Of a DNA stretch of 64,000 nt, positions 46,351 to 57,479 are shown piece by piece. Positions within the stretch are counted from its first letter, which is position 1, and each line of letters starts with the position of its first letter. Location of the stretch: assembly GCA_032871835.1 (NCBI GenBank), contig CM065295.1, positions 23,570,501 to 23,634,500 of the forward strand, written 5' to 3'. Source of the stretch: Dipteronia dyeriana. Taxonomy: Eukaryota > Streptophyta > Magnoliopsida > Sapindales > Sapindaceae. The position numbers were made by a program, and so were the translations under genes. A model generated the notes under the pieces. That model worked only from the letters and a program-made list of their open reading frames with translations. It was not told where the DNA came from and searched no databases.

Positions 46351-48335
46351 TGTAAGAATCTCAATTTTATGATTGACTTATTTTTTGACAAATCACATTG
46401 GGGATTCAATGTGTAATAGGTAGCTTAGGCTTTTGATGGTAAGCATCCACAATCCTGATGAGCTTCAAAAGGTAGTTCACTTGTGCTTGTTTCTTATTGA
46501 AGAGATTTAGTTGCACACACTCACATTTCATCTATATGCATTTACATTGACATGCATTTATTATTGTACACATGCACACTTATATGTATTTGAGTTGTTG
46601 CATGTGTCATCATACATTTCCATCTTAGTTTTAAGTGTGGTTGTCGTGTGCTTAATTTGTATTCAGTTGTTTGATCAGATACGTTCGTGCTTGCACGATG
46701 GTGTGCTTGTTTTAGCGTGTTGAGTGCCCATTTAAAAAGGTCCCACTTTTCTCTTAGTTTGGTCTTTGCTCACATGGTTTTAATTCCATGAGTTTGGGCA
46801 ATCATGTTAAAGTCCAAATCTGACCTTTTGTCACTCATTAGACCATAACTCTTTCTACAATAATCCAAATCATGTTTTGTAAATTTAAGTAGAAAGTAGA
46901 CTTCCATACCTTTTCAAGGGTATATTATACGAAAGGTTTGGATGTCGTTGGTCATGTTTTGAGTGGCTCGAATATGGAGATATTGTGTTGTAGCATTTTT
47001 CCCGAGAGCTAAGCGACCTCAGGGCGACCTAGGGCAACCTGACTTCCAAATCACTTTTTCAAGCATATTTTGACTCCCAAACCCGATAGCAAAGCAACCT
47101 TGAAGCGGCCTATCATCCAGGTAGCCCAAGGTCGATTCTGATACCCGAAAATCATTTTTTTTCTCTTCCAAAATGACATAGTTTGATTTGGACTCTATAT
47201 ATAGATCATCTTCTTCCTCATTTAGACTTTGAACTCCAAATTTCCAGATCTTAGTGAGAGAAAGCACTAAGATTGCTTCTTTAACTCTCAAATCCCAAAC
47301 ACCCATCATTCTTTCATGAGACAAATATCATCCAGCTTCATGTAGGATGTTTCTAAGTATGAGTCTTCATTAACAGATGTAACTTGGTAAGTAGAACACC
47401 ATCTTCATCATTCTTATTTTCTAGTTTAACAAGATATCTCTTGTATGACTTGTATGCCTCTAGATTAGGATTTCTGTTACAAGTAAAGATTGTTGTTGAT
47501 GTTTGGGTTGTTGTATTGTGATAGCTAGCATATAGGTCATATTTGCCTCTAGCTAATTATGTCATATTAATTGCATTTTGATGATTGCATTAATGACCAT
47601 GCCATGATTAATGACAACATATGTTGAAATGACTTTGTTTGATAGCTAGGATATAATGTAGCATAACTATATCTAGTTAAGTCTTAATTAACATTCATTT
47701 AGACATTGATATATAGTAATTGTACTTAGTGATATACTTTAATTCATGGATAAGCATTTAGTGTTTTGCCTAACATTATTTGCATTTACAATATTTTTAC
47801 ATATTCACATAGGTTGTTGATCTCTTTATTGAGAATTAAGTCTTGTGGCTACCGGTGTGTAGTGCATAAACAATTCAAGTCTTGCAACCAAGGGTAGGTT
47901 GGCAATCAATTGTTCGGGTGCCACTGTAAAAGGCCCGAGGGTTAGAGTAGGAGGTGCTCAGGCCAAGAGTTGTGGATCAGGGGATATCACTAGGGACTGA
48001 ACCAAAAGTGGTGAGTGGTAGTGACCGTAGCCTGAGGTTGTCGATAGTGAGAGTCTGAGTATCACTTGAGGCTGTAACGTTTTGCTCATATAGTGGATTT
48101 CTGCGATCAAGTGTGGCGCACTTAACAACACGTGGTTTTTTCTCTTTTGGAGGGTTTTCCACGTATACATCTTGTGTTATTTATAATTCCGTATTTTTAC
48201 ACTTGATGTTGTATGTTGATTTTGTTTGGTGAATATTGAATATTGACTAATCAAAAAAAGTTGGTAATTAACTTGATTAAAATCTATTCACTCCCCTTTA
48301 GGTTTATTAGACACACGTTTTACGGGTAATTTTCA
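46351..48335 (+). mobile_element. LTR 3 of the array (1985 bp)
   Basis: It starts TGTAAGAATCTCA after a weakened polypurine tract (aaagggaaagat) and ends GGGTAATTTTCA. The target copy AGTGG follows. By eye it is the most diverged of the three LTRs. Confidence 0.88.
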
Positions 48336-48612
48336 AGTGGTTTTACCTAAAATGATTGTTTATTAGAGTAGGACTGGGTATAGGGTATTCAATTACATAA
48401 CTTATTTTTTTGTAAGAAAATTATGGAACTTTATAGCCATCCACAATATGTTATATGTTAATCTTTGAACACAATTTTTTTTATGGTTAGTTCTCTGACT
48501 CACACAAGCAAGCCATTGGAAAATATATGATTATTTTGATGCCAAGTTAGGCTAGTTCATTGAAACTAATTAACCTTTTAAGGATAGCAAATCCTTAGTA
48601 TTGGAATATAAG

Positions 48613-48780
48613 AGTAATGCTAGACGTCCCATTTTTTTTTCTAAATGATATAGCACGTGAGATGTCAGCATCTTATAAATCATGAGATTATGTGTTGATT
48701 GATGTGAGATGCTGAAACCTCACGTGCCACATCATTTGAAACAGAATTTGGGAAAAAAAATTGGGACGTCTAGCATTACT
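48613..48780. mobile_element. MITE, 168 bp
   Basis: The ends are inverted repeats starting AGTAATGCTAGACGTCCCA, with a second matching block (cacgtgag...tgagatgc / gcatc...) inside, so the whole element can fold. It lies inside the PIF/Harbinger element. The target duplication is unclear. Confidence 0.75.
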
Positions 48781-48868
48781 CCGGAATGTAATTGCATTGC
48801 TTCAATTTATGTTCTACACAAGGTGGAAAAATTTGAACACCACTTAACATCTTGTACACAACTTTAGG

Positions 48869-50396
48869 ATGTTATCAACTTCAGAAGAAATAGAGGTAAA
48901 GGAAAAGGAAATTGAGGGAGAAGAAGTGGAAGACGGTGAGGATGAAGAAGAAATGGAGACAGAAGAGATGGAAGAATAAGAAATGGATAAAGAAGTTTAT
49001 GAAGCAATTAAACATATATTGATGGCAATTCAAGCAATAGTGCATATGCTGAATGAGTTTTTGGCTATCATACGTGCTACGTATATTGAACGTCCATTAA
49101 CTCGGTGACCAATAACTAGGACTGGATACAGTTATATACACAAATCACTGAAACATGTTCCTCAAGAATTTTGGCAATTGTATCGAATGTATCCAGATGT
49201 GTTTCGAAAGTTATATTGCATTATTAGAGAAAACTCTCTTACAAGATACAAAATATATTTGTATAGAAGAAATACTTGGCACGTTTTTATTAATTGTTGG
49301 CCAAAATAGTCGATATTGCCAAACTCATAATACATTTGACCGATCACATTTCACTGCCAGCAACAACTTTAACAAAATTCTGAAAGCATTGAATACAATA
49401 GCAAGCAAGATGATAGCCAAACCTAGACCCACGGTGCCAACTAAAATAAGGGAAAGAACAAGATTTTACCCTTATTTTAAGGTAAATGTTGCATTATTTA
49501 AATCTATTTATTTTATTATTAATTGTAATAAAAGTTATTAATATAACTATAGTTAATAATAATATTGTTATTATATTTTATTAGTGTATAAACATTTGGA
49601 TTTTAGGATTGCATTGGAGCTATTAATGGTACACATATTCCACATCGATAACCGGACGCGATGTAAGCAGCTATCACAATCGTCATGGAAAAATATCACA
49701 AAATGTACTAGCAGCTTGTAACTTCGATTTGGAATTCGTATACGTGCTTAGTTTGTGGGAGGGCTCAACTCATGATTCACGAGTGCTAAATGATGTATTA
49801 TTAAGAAGGAATGGACTCAAATTGCCACCTGGTATGTATTTAATTATTTTGATTATAATTTTTCTGTTAGTAAATTAGGTCGCATGTTACATACTAATTT
49901 GACATTCATTGAATCAAGCAAATATTTCTTAGTGGATTGTGGATTTTCAAATCGACGCTAGTTCTTAACTCCGTTTGTTCGATATCATCTCCAAGATTTT
50001 AGTGGCTATGGTCGTGCCCTTGAAAACGAGCATGAGTTATTCAACCTCCGTCATTCTTTCTTGAGGAATGTCATTGAAAGGATATTTGGTATATTTAAAT
50101 CAAGATTTACTATTTTCAAGAATGCATCTCCATTCATATATAGAACACAATCAGAGCTAGTGTTAGCTTGTACAGGATTACATAATTTTCTTTATAGGAA
50201 ATGTCGGTCTGATGAATTTCCTATTGAACCGGATAATAAATCTTTATCACTACGCACTAATGAAGATGAATTTAAACCAATTTTTCAAACGCAAGAGGAA
50301 CAACGTGATATAAGTAACCGATGGAGAGCTAGTATAGCTATGAATATGTGGGAAGATGCAATGCAAAATGAAAGTAATGACAATGAAGCAGAATGA
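48869..50396 (+). pseudogene. PIF/Harbinger transposase, decayed
   Basis: This is a DDE transposase of the HARBI1-like family, with an acidic N-terminal part (48869-48979). The helical part (FWQLYRMYPDVFRKLY, EEILGTFLLIVGQN, HTFDRSHFTASNNFNKILK) is spread over two frames. Two introns can be read: about 49482-49606 and 49830-49916, both GT-AG. The first catalytic block reads GAINGTHI, so the expected Asp of GAIDGTH is Asn. The second reads WEGSTHDSRVLNDVLL, with Asp kept. The third reads RNVIERIFGIFKSRF, with Glu kept. The last open piece, 50061-50396, is intact and ends in a natural stop. Stops and shifts earlier make it dead. The second Harbinger protein (Myb-like) was not found. Confidence 0.8.
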
Positions 50397-51254
50397 GTAA
50401 TGATGCACATCATGTTAAAAAAAATTATAGTAATTTCTTTTTGGCTTTCATGATGAACATCATGTTAAATCATTATTATTACTCATATATTTTTTCTCTC
50501 TTTCTCTCTAATGATTTTTCCAATTAAATTGTTGGATGATTATGTCATTTTGAGCTGATGTGGTTTCCCTAAATAGAAGTCACTACATATTGATATTGGC
50601 GCAATACTACCAAAAGCTCCAAAATTGTCTTGTAGCTGTTGTTATACAGATCAAATGATCCTTGCTTGATAACTTCAAATTTTTCGGTGGGTGCCTGGTT
50701 TGGGGTCGGTGGATAAGAAAAGAGGGTGCCTGGATTTTTTTTAATTTCACTTGAATTTTTTATTTTATTGTAAGGTTTTATTGATGTTGTTCAAGTCCTT
50801 TTCATATTTGTGGGAACCATTTTTCTTCGAGTGTTGAAATTATTTTTTTAAAGATAAATCCTTACAAATCCATCCAAATCCATCCATTTTACAACTAATG
50901 AATTCCAACATACTCATACGAACTCTTTACACAATTCCGACAAAATCTGATGAAATCTATGAGATTTGTGAATTCCACTAAAATCCATCACTTAAAACAA
51001 ATCCATCAAACTCCAACGAAATTTAGGTTGAGTACACCCCCATAATATTTTAATCAAAATCTAAATCCATCGCTAGTAGTCATTGTTGTCGTCATCAATT
51101 AGTAGGTACATGATCGATTTGTAGAAACAAAATAGATCTATTGAATTCAAATGGATCATTTTTAGATTTTAATTTCATTTTTGTTGGGTAATGAATGTTG
51201 ATAGGTTAGGTAGAGAGAAGTAACGATGGGGTTGTCGTTCACGAAACTGTTTAG

Positions 51255-51377
<123 letters not shown>

Positions 51378-51580
51378 TAGTTTTCTATTATTATTATTAT
51401 CATTATCATTGTTGTATTTTTACATGTGTCTATTTGTATGATGAATGAGGTTTTTTTTTTTTGGTTTGTTTGTAAAGTTAGAAATTTTGGAAAATGTTAT
51501 TGCTTTTGTCTAGTTTTTATGGATGAAAGATATATGATACGGTGTAATGATTTTGTTGAACGAAACACTTGATTGAATAT

Positions 51581-51632
51581 GACGTGATAATGTTGGTCTA
51601 GTTTCGGGTTCGAGTCCTCCCTCTCTAAAAAA
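51581..51632 (+). mobile_element. 52-bp retroposed tRNA/SINE fragment with 18-bp target duplication
   Basis: It is flanked by perfect 18-bp direct repeats (aaacacttgattgaatat, 51563-51580 and 51633-51650). The insert holds a polymerase III B box (GGGTTCGAGTCC) and ends in an A-rich tail. These are the marks of LINE-mediated insertion of a severely 5'-truncated SINE. It lies in intron 1 of the ARF pseudogene. Confidence 0.8.
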
Positions 51633-52439
51633 AAACACTTGATTGAATATCACCTATAATGCAAATGAATAAAAGATTTGTTTAGGTGTGAATAAGTGTT
51701 TTGCCTAATGAAAGTAGATAGTCATGTAAAGATAATGTGATTGAATTGTTGTCGAGTGTTTACACTTTAAATAGTAAGTAGGGTTTGATAAGTAACTGGT
51801 TTTCCCCAATTGTGAATCCTCAAGTGATATTTTCTTGATGTTAACCTTTTCAAGCTTTAAATTTTATAATTTAGTTAAAGTGCCATAATTATTAATATTA
51901 ATATGCAAGAAATTGTTTTTTTTTTTTGCAGGATTTAATGTAGAGACAGTGGAATATAAGAACATCAGCTTTACTGTTTGGGTTGTTGGTGGTCAAGACA
52001 AGATACACAATCTCAAAATTATAAATTAAAGGATATTAAGATGCTGACTTGCTATATGATGCATGTACTGATATCTTCGTGTATTTGATTTCATAATTGG
52101 CCTAACAATCTTTATGGTTTGTCAAATTGATCAGTGATTTTTACTTTTTAATCTGACAGTGGCAATATGGATTGGATTTATATAATGCCAAATATGTAGA
52201 ACTCTATAGTTAATTTTGTAGTTATCGGCAAATTATCTTGTGTATTGAATGTTTTAGCTCTATGGACGAGCACCCCATAAGTAGATATTCCATAATATAA
52301 GTGATGTAGAATAAGTGGTTGAGTCCTACATGGTTTGGTGGGATCATCCTAAATATAAGATTAAATGACCTTAATTGAAGGGAATCGACGAGATCTTCAG
52401 AAATCAAAACCTTTGGTGTTGAGGCACGTTCATTTTTGG

Positions 52440-52850
52440 CCAAATTCCATCATTTAGGCCCCGAAATCGCAATTCTTTCATTTTAGGGAAATTTCCATTT
52501 TTTTGTCATAAGTTGACTTTGACAAGCCAGAATCGTCTACCGTTAATTCCGGCTTGTTTTTGGTCGTTAGTATATTTTATTTCCGTAACTTTTGTGATTT
52601 CGCTATTTTTGGCAGTTTTGCTATTTATGGCAGCTTTTGATATGTAATCCCGTTTCTTGTCCAACAAGGATTCGGGTTAGTGTCTTTCGCTTTAAATAGT
52701 CTTGTAAACCGAAAGGCTCAAATAGCTTATTATTAAATAAAATTTCTAAGGTTTTAACTTTATTCTGGTGGATTCTAGTTTTTCAAAAGAATTTAGACGT
52801 CGGTCTAATTCTAGTTACGTTTTCACTGCATCAATAAGATTTTCAGTTAA
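52440..52850 (+). mobile_element. Possible LTR remnant in intron 2 of the ARF pseudogene
   Basis: This stretch has the texture of a plant LTR U3-R-U5 ('ctttaaatagtcttgtaaaccg' near 52690, then an A/T-rich end 'gaatttagacg...'). Ends and target duplications were not found, so this is a weak call. Confidence 0.3.
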
Positions 52851-55063
52851 CTATTGAATCCCAAATCTGACTTCATAAAATGCTCTTTTCTTTATTTTTC
52901 TAAATTGAATGGGAGAAGGATATAAGATATTCAGTTAACTATTGAATCCTAAATTTAACTTCATAAAATGTTCATTTCTTTCTCTTTCTAAATTGAATAA
53001 GAGAAGGTTACAATCTCTTTGCCAGACTTCACTGTCGATTTTGTATTTGTTTACAAGGTTGATTGAAGGAAACACATATCAATCCCAAAAAGGAATAAGA
53101 TAGGCCCTAATTCCTCATGCCACTTAATAGTAGTAGAATTATTATCAATTGATAGTGAATTAGTATATTTTAATGATTATATAACACTGTATTTTATGTT
53201 TTGGGATGGTTTTTACCTTTTTTTTTTAACTGAAGGAAGAAGAATAGACATAGTAAACTATTGGCTTAGGCAGTAGTTAGATTCAACACTATCTGTTATT
53301 TTCATTTTTTTTTTTTTGTAACAATTACAGATTTTGGAATAATATAATGTTCTTTGTGTATCTTTATATAGACTACACTTCTACAGAGGTGTCATTGACG
53401 ATAAATTAAAGACACAATTTTCTATTATCCTTGAACAGAAAAGGGAGTAATATTCTGGTATGGGTTCCAAGTCATATGGGTTCCAAGTCATAGGGATAAA
53501 TGCATTTACAATTTTTCCCACAGATGTAGAGATAAATACATGTGGACTTGTTTAAAGCCTTTTTTATATATATTGTTATCTAGGTAACGCCAATATTGGA
53601 ATCTTGTTATTGGTACACCATGTCATACAATTTTATGATTTGTTCTCTTATTCAATGTTATTATTTTTTTTTAATTTCTCTACTTGGCTAACATAGTTTT
53701 CCTTCTAATGCAGATCCGTCCATTGTGGAGGTATTTTTTTCATAACACTCAAGGCATTATTTTTGTGGTGGATAGCAATGACAGGGATAGAGTTGTTGAG
53801 GCAAGGGATTAGTTGCATCGGATGTTGAATGAGGTATGCACCCATTTTATGTTCCTTATTTAATTGACTGGCCTTAGTGATCGACTTATTTATTCCTTAA
53901 CTAACATATTGAGGGTCTAATTTGTTGAGAGAATTTTTGAGTCTCTAGCTTTGATGCGCCTATATGCTACCAAGTTGTAAACAGTAGCATATATTTTATA
54001 TCCTTTTATCTAGCTCGTCCTTGGAGTTGCTATCTTTTTCTTATATGATGCAGTTCATGTAACTGTTATTAAGACCAAAGTTTTGGTTATACCATCCCTT
54101 AGAGCAACTGCAATGTTGTTTAGGATTGAACTGTTATATTCTAATTCCTTTATCCAGTTCTGTGTGTTAGCTTCTCAAAGTTAAGATTAGTGATTGTCCT
54201 AATATGATTGCAGTATTTTGTGTTTAATTAGTGTTTTTCTTGCTATTCAATAGCAGAAGGTACTGCTTATGTCACATTGACCACGATTCAATTTTTTGGC
54301 CTATTTTGTTTCTGTTTTTTTTATGGCACTACTGCACTAGCTCTACAACAGTCTTTTTACTGATTTATATGATATCACTTATCATGATTAGCAATTTAGT
54401 TTATCATCATTTTCTTCCTATCAGTTGCTTTGCTATCATTTTTAGTTTTAGTATTTCTAAGCTTCAATTTGTTTAGCTACATATTTTTCTGTTTTGTGTT
54501 CGGTTGACTTTTTTGGAATAAAATATTTACAATTATTTTCTTTGCAACGGTTTATACGTTGAATAATGTATCCTGGTTTCAGGATGAATTGAGAAAGGTT
54601 ATTTTGCTTGTATTTTCCAACAAACAAGATCTTCCAAATGCAATGAATACTACTAAAATAACTGACAAGCTTGGTCTTCATTCTTTTCGTCAACGACACT
54701 GGTAAAATTACCTTCTAGTTTTTAACAATTTGATACTTTTCCAAGTAGTAGCTGTGAACATGTCTTCAAAATTCAAACTTTCTTCAAGCAGTTAGATTAA
54801 TGGGAGAGGGTGTCGAGCAATTGACAGAATTGAAACTACTAGGGCTTTAGAGGAACATAACACTTTATTCATTTCCCTGTTCAATTTGTTTAGGTTACTG
54901 GATTTTCCCCCCCTTGCCAATCTTGAGTAACCGAAATAATTTGTTTCTGGAATTAACACGTGTTCAATTGCAGGTATATCCAGAGTACATGTGCAATCTC
55001 TGGAGAGGCCTTTATGAGGGGTTGGATTGGCTGTCCAACAACATAGCTAGCAGGTCTTCATGA

Positions 55064-55914
55064 ACAAACATAAAATGTATGTACTTGTCATAGTCAGTGA
55101 TCCACATGCAACACACTGATATAAGTTAAAAATTTAAATTCAATGACTCAAATACAAGGAACTGATATATCAGTTCGAACTATATATATATATACGGGGT
55201 AGGATCCCCAGCCCCCAAACTTTACATAAATTTTTACATAGTTTGTTGACCTTTGGATTATGACGACTTGGATGGTAGAGATGCACTGATACCCATAATC
55301 ACCATCAGATGTAGACACTTAATGTGCTCCCTCCTCTCTCTCTCTCCCAAATTGATTGGATAAAAAAAAAACAAAAAAGATCATCTCCTCTCCTCTCTCA
55401 TTCTAGAATCATCAACCCCAAACCTCACCAAACCTGGATCATCTCCCTCAATCTCATCTCTCTCGATCCACCACCCCCATCACCACTAAATTAAATTCTA
55501 CACACAAGAAAAACAAATGAATCAACAAAAATAACCACAAATTGAATCAACAAAAATCTATATTTTTCGATCAAACCCCAAAAAAAAAAAACAATTCTGG
55601 AAAAAAAATGTCAATATGAGATTTGATGAGATTTTGTTGACAAAAAATTTCTTAATCGCCAACTTCAAAGAATACAAATTATTACTAGCAATAATAATAC
55701 TCTCTCCACTGCCGTCGTCTTCGGCGACGACCTCGTCCTCCTTGTCGATCTTGAAACAACGACGTTCGGGAAGAACCCAGTTGGGATCTAGGAAGAGAAA
55801 TGGTGGGGATTGATTATGGGTATGTTTAGAGTTTCTACATACATCGTTTTGATGATTATTTTTTTCCGAATGAAAAAGTCAAACTGAATTGAAGAAGACA
55901 AAGAGAGAAGAAAT
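55064..55914. other. No gene seen
   Basis: It contains a TA run, a 'ggggtaggatccccagcccc' phrase near 55194 that resembles ends of plant non-autonomous elements, CT-rich and A-rich stretches, and a Ser-rich open frame (55616-55813) without a recognisable domain. Confidence 0.45.
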
Positions 55915-56316
55915 AGAGCTGGCAAATTTTTTAAGGTTAAGAATCGGGCAACTGAAAAAGCCTGAACCAACTGGGAGCTGTCGATCAAGAACCATGTGGA
56001 TCGGTCCCTGGAATCCCTTCGGACTCAATTGAAGGAGTGGAGAGCTTATTGCCACAGTCGAGGCAAAGAGCCCCATCCCATACATTTAGAGGTTCTATCA
56101 GAGCACTCTCTCTCGACCTTTTATGCCAGTCAACAGTCGGGCGTGGAAGGTTTGGTACCTGATGTCGAACCGATCCCTGGAGAAGATTACAACGAATAGA
56201 TGGATGATTCGGTCGATATAATTACTTGGCCTTCAAATGAAAGTCTTCTCCGCGAATATGAAATGGTGCCCGACCCAAGCATCGGCAAGAGTTCCAAATC
56301 CTCCTCCCAGCCTTGA
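55915..56316 (+). pseudogene. Antisense ORF fragment of the minus-strand Tat copy
   Basis: It encodes the C-terminal part of the same protein as 10279-13265 (-). MDRSLESLRTQLKE here equals MDRSLESLQTQMRE there. The end block MVPDPSIGKSSKS equals MVPDPSIAKISKS. An in-frame TAG (56197-56199) interrupts it. The fragment is antisense to its element, as in the other copy. Confidence 0.75.
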
Positions 56317-56542
56317 TTTATTTTGTAGAGATTCATTTTTGTAAAGATTATTCTTTGTAGATTGCTATAGGTGAAATTGTGAATTGTAATTCAAAACCGG
56401 TGGTTTAATCCAATTCCTTGCTCGAAATTTCACCGAGAATCTTATCTAACTTGATTTTATTATTGCTTCTAATGCCGAGTATCTTGCTGAACTGGCTAAT
56501 GTAATTACTGCCAGATCTTAAACTGGCTAACTGCGATTCGTG

Positions 56543-56735
56543 CCAAGTATCTTATTAATCTGGTTACTACAATCTATGTCAAGTATCTTATTAAACTGGC
56601 TATCGCAATCTTTATACCAAGTATCTTATTAAACTGACTATTGCAATCTATGCCAAGTATCTTATTAAACTGACTATTGCAATCTATGACTATTGCAATC
56701 TATGCCAAGTATCTTATTAAACTGGCTGTTAACCG
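56543..56735. repeat. Tandem repeats of ~36-38 bp in the Tat 3' region
   Basis: The unit 'caagtatcttattaaactgg' plus 'ctattgcaatctatgc' starts at 56543, 56580, 56618, 56654 and 56706, the last after a short internal duplication. The related but less regular units of the + copy lie at 10020-10240. Confidence 0.88.
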
Positions 56736-57269
56736 AGTCATCTTGAAACAAATGAGTGGATTTACTCATTTCATACTCAGGTTATTACCCAAACATTACA
56801 TCAAGGCTCACAATGATCATATGTTCGAATCCTCATACATTACCAGAGACGTCTCCCCAGTATTCCGTGTTTGCCGAATCGTTAAGCTTTTCGAACCGCT
56901 TAACACAGCTGCGCATTTCATCGGAATTTTTCCCAACAGCGCCCAGAGTCGTTTTTCAGAATCCAGCGCATCAGGTTTGCCTTTTTGCTAGGGTTGACTG
57001 ACCTTGCTCGACTGGCATGCTCCTTTGAGCTTCTCCGCCCATTCGGGAATCAATGGTCCCGAGTATTCTATTTGCAAGTTCTTATTATCACGCGTATTTC
57101 ATATGTTCTTATTATCATATGCTTTATTTTTCAAAAATCCCGAGTTTGATTTTTATTTATAACTGCAAAACTAATGATTTAAATTTCAAAGCTAATAAAT
57201 GATTGACTAAAATTATCCTAACTAAAAGGAAACAAAAAACAAAAAATAATTTTAAGGATAGAAAATCTT

Positions 57270-57470
57270 CAGGTATTGGGCATTGCATGGTCGGGGTAAG
57301 ACCCTTCCATCGGGTCGTGCAATCCAATATGCTTCATGGCCAGCTATTCCTTCAATTTTGTATGGGCCTTCCCACTTATCAACCAGGGAACCTGCAACTT
57401 TGTTTTTTGTATTCAATGAAGCATCCTCCCCTTTTTTGTATTCAATGAAGCATCCTCCCTTTTGTATTCA
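57270..57470 (-). pseudogene. Integrase C-terminal end of the minus-strand Tat copy
   Basis: The reverse complement matches 9060-9235 of the + copy: KWEG-type wording, an invariant 'gccatgaagcatattggat' block, and 'accccgaccatgcaatgcccaatac'. A small tandem repeat ('tattcaatgaagcatcctcc', three copies, 57410-57476) lies at the deletion joint. Confidence 0.7.
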
Positions 57471-57479
57471 ATGAAGCAT

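Larger units (their letters stand above)
34690..48335 (+). mobile_element. Gag-only LTR retrotransposon array: three LTRs, two internal regions, one TSD pair
   Basis: The order is LTR 34690-36666, internal 36667-41698 (holding a 2304-bp solo LTR), LTR 41699-43667, internal 43668-46350, LTR 46351-48335. The 5 bp on the left (34685-34689) and right (48336-48340) are both AGTGG, so the whole array occupies one insertion site. Internal lengths without the solo LTR are 2728 and 2683 bp. Each internal region begins two bases after the LTR with a tRNA-Met primer site (TGGTATCAGAGC in the first copy), ends in a polypurine tract (aaaaggggagat at 41687-41698), and codes only for a gag-like protein. LTR length (~2.0 kb) and the knuckle form suggest a Copia/SIRE-related parent. 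A gag-only element must borrow pol functions from a partner. Confidence 0.88.
33058..51041 (+). mobile_element. PIF/Harbinger element interrupted by a nested retrotransposon
   Basis: The right end (about 50850-51041), read on the minus strand, starts GGGGGTGTACTCAACCTAAA and goes on with 'tttcgttggagtttgatgg'. The same phrases occur, in direct orientation, at 33058-33330, giving inverted terminal regions. Downstream of the left end is a TATA box ('tataaataga', about 33347), a CT-rich leader and a possible 5' UTR donor (33477). The transposase lies at 48869-50396. Removing the retrotransposon (34690-48335 plus one target copy) and the MITE leaves about 4.2 kb, a normal size for this superfamily. 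The exact left tip and the 3-bp target duplication are not certain because the left end is a tandem array. Confidence 0.6.

Noticed and set aside
55616..55813. Ser-rich 65-codon frame
   Set aside because: Low complexity, no domain, in a repeat-rich stretch.
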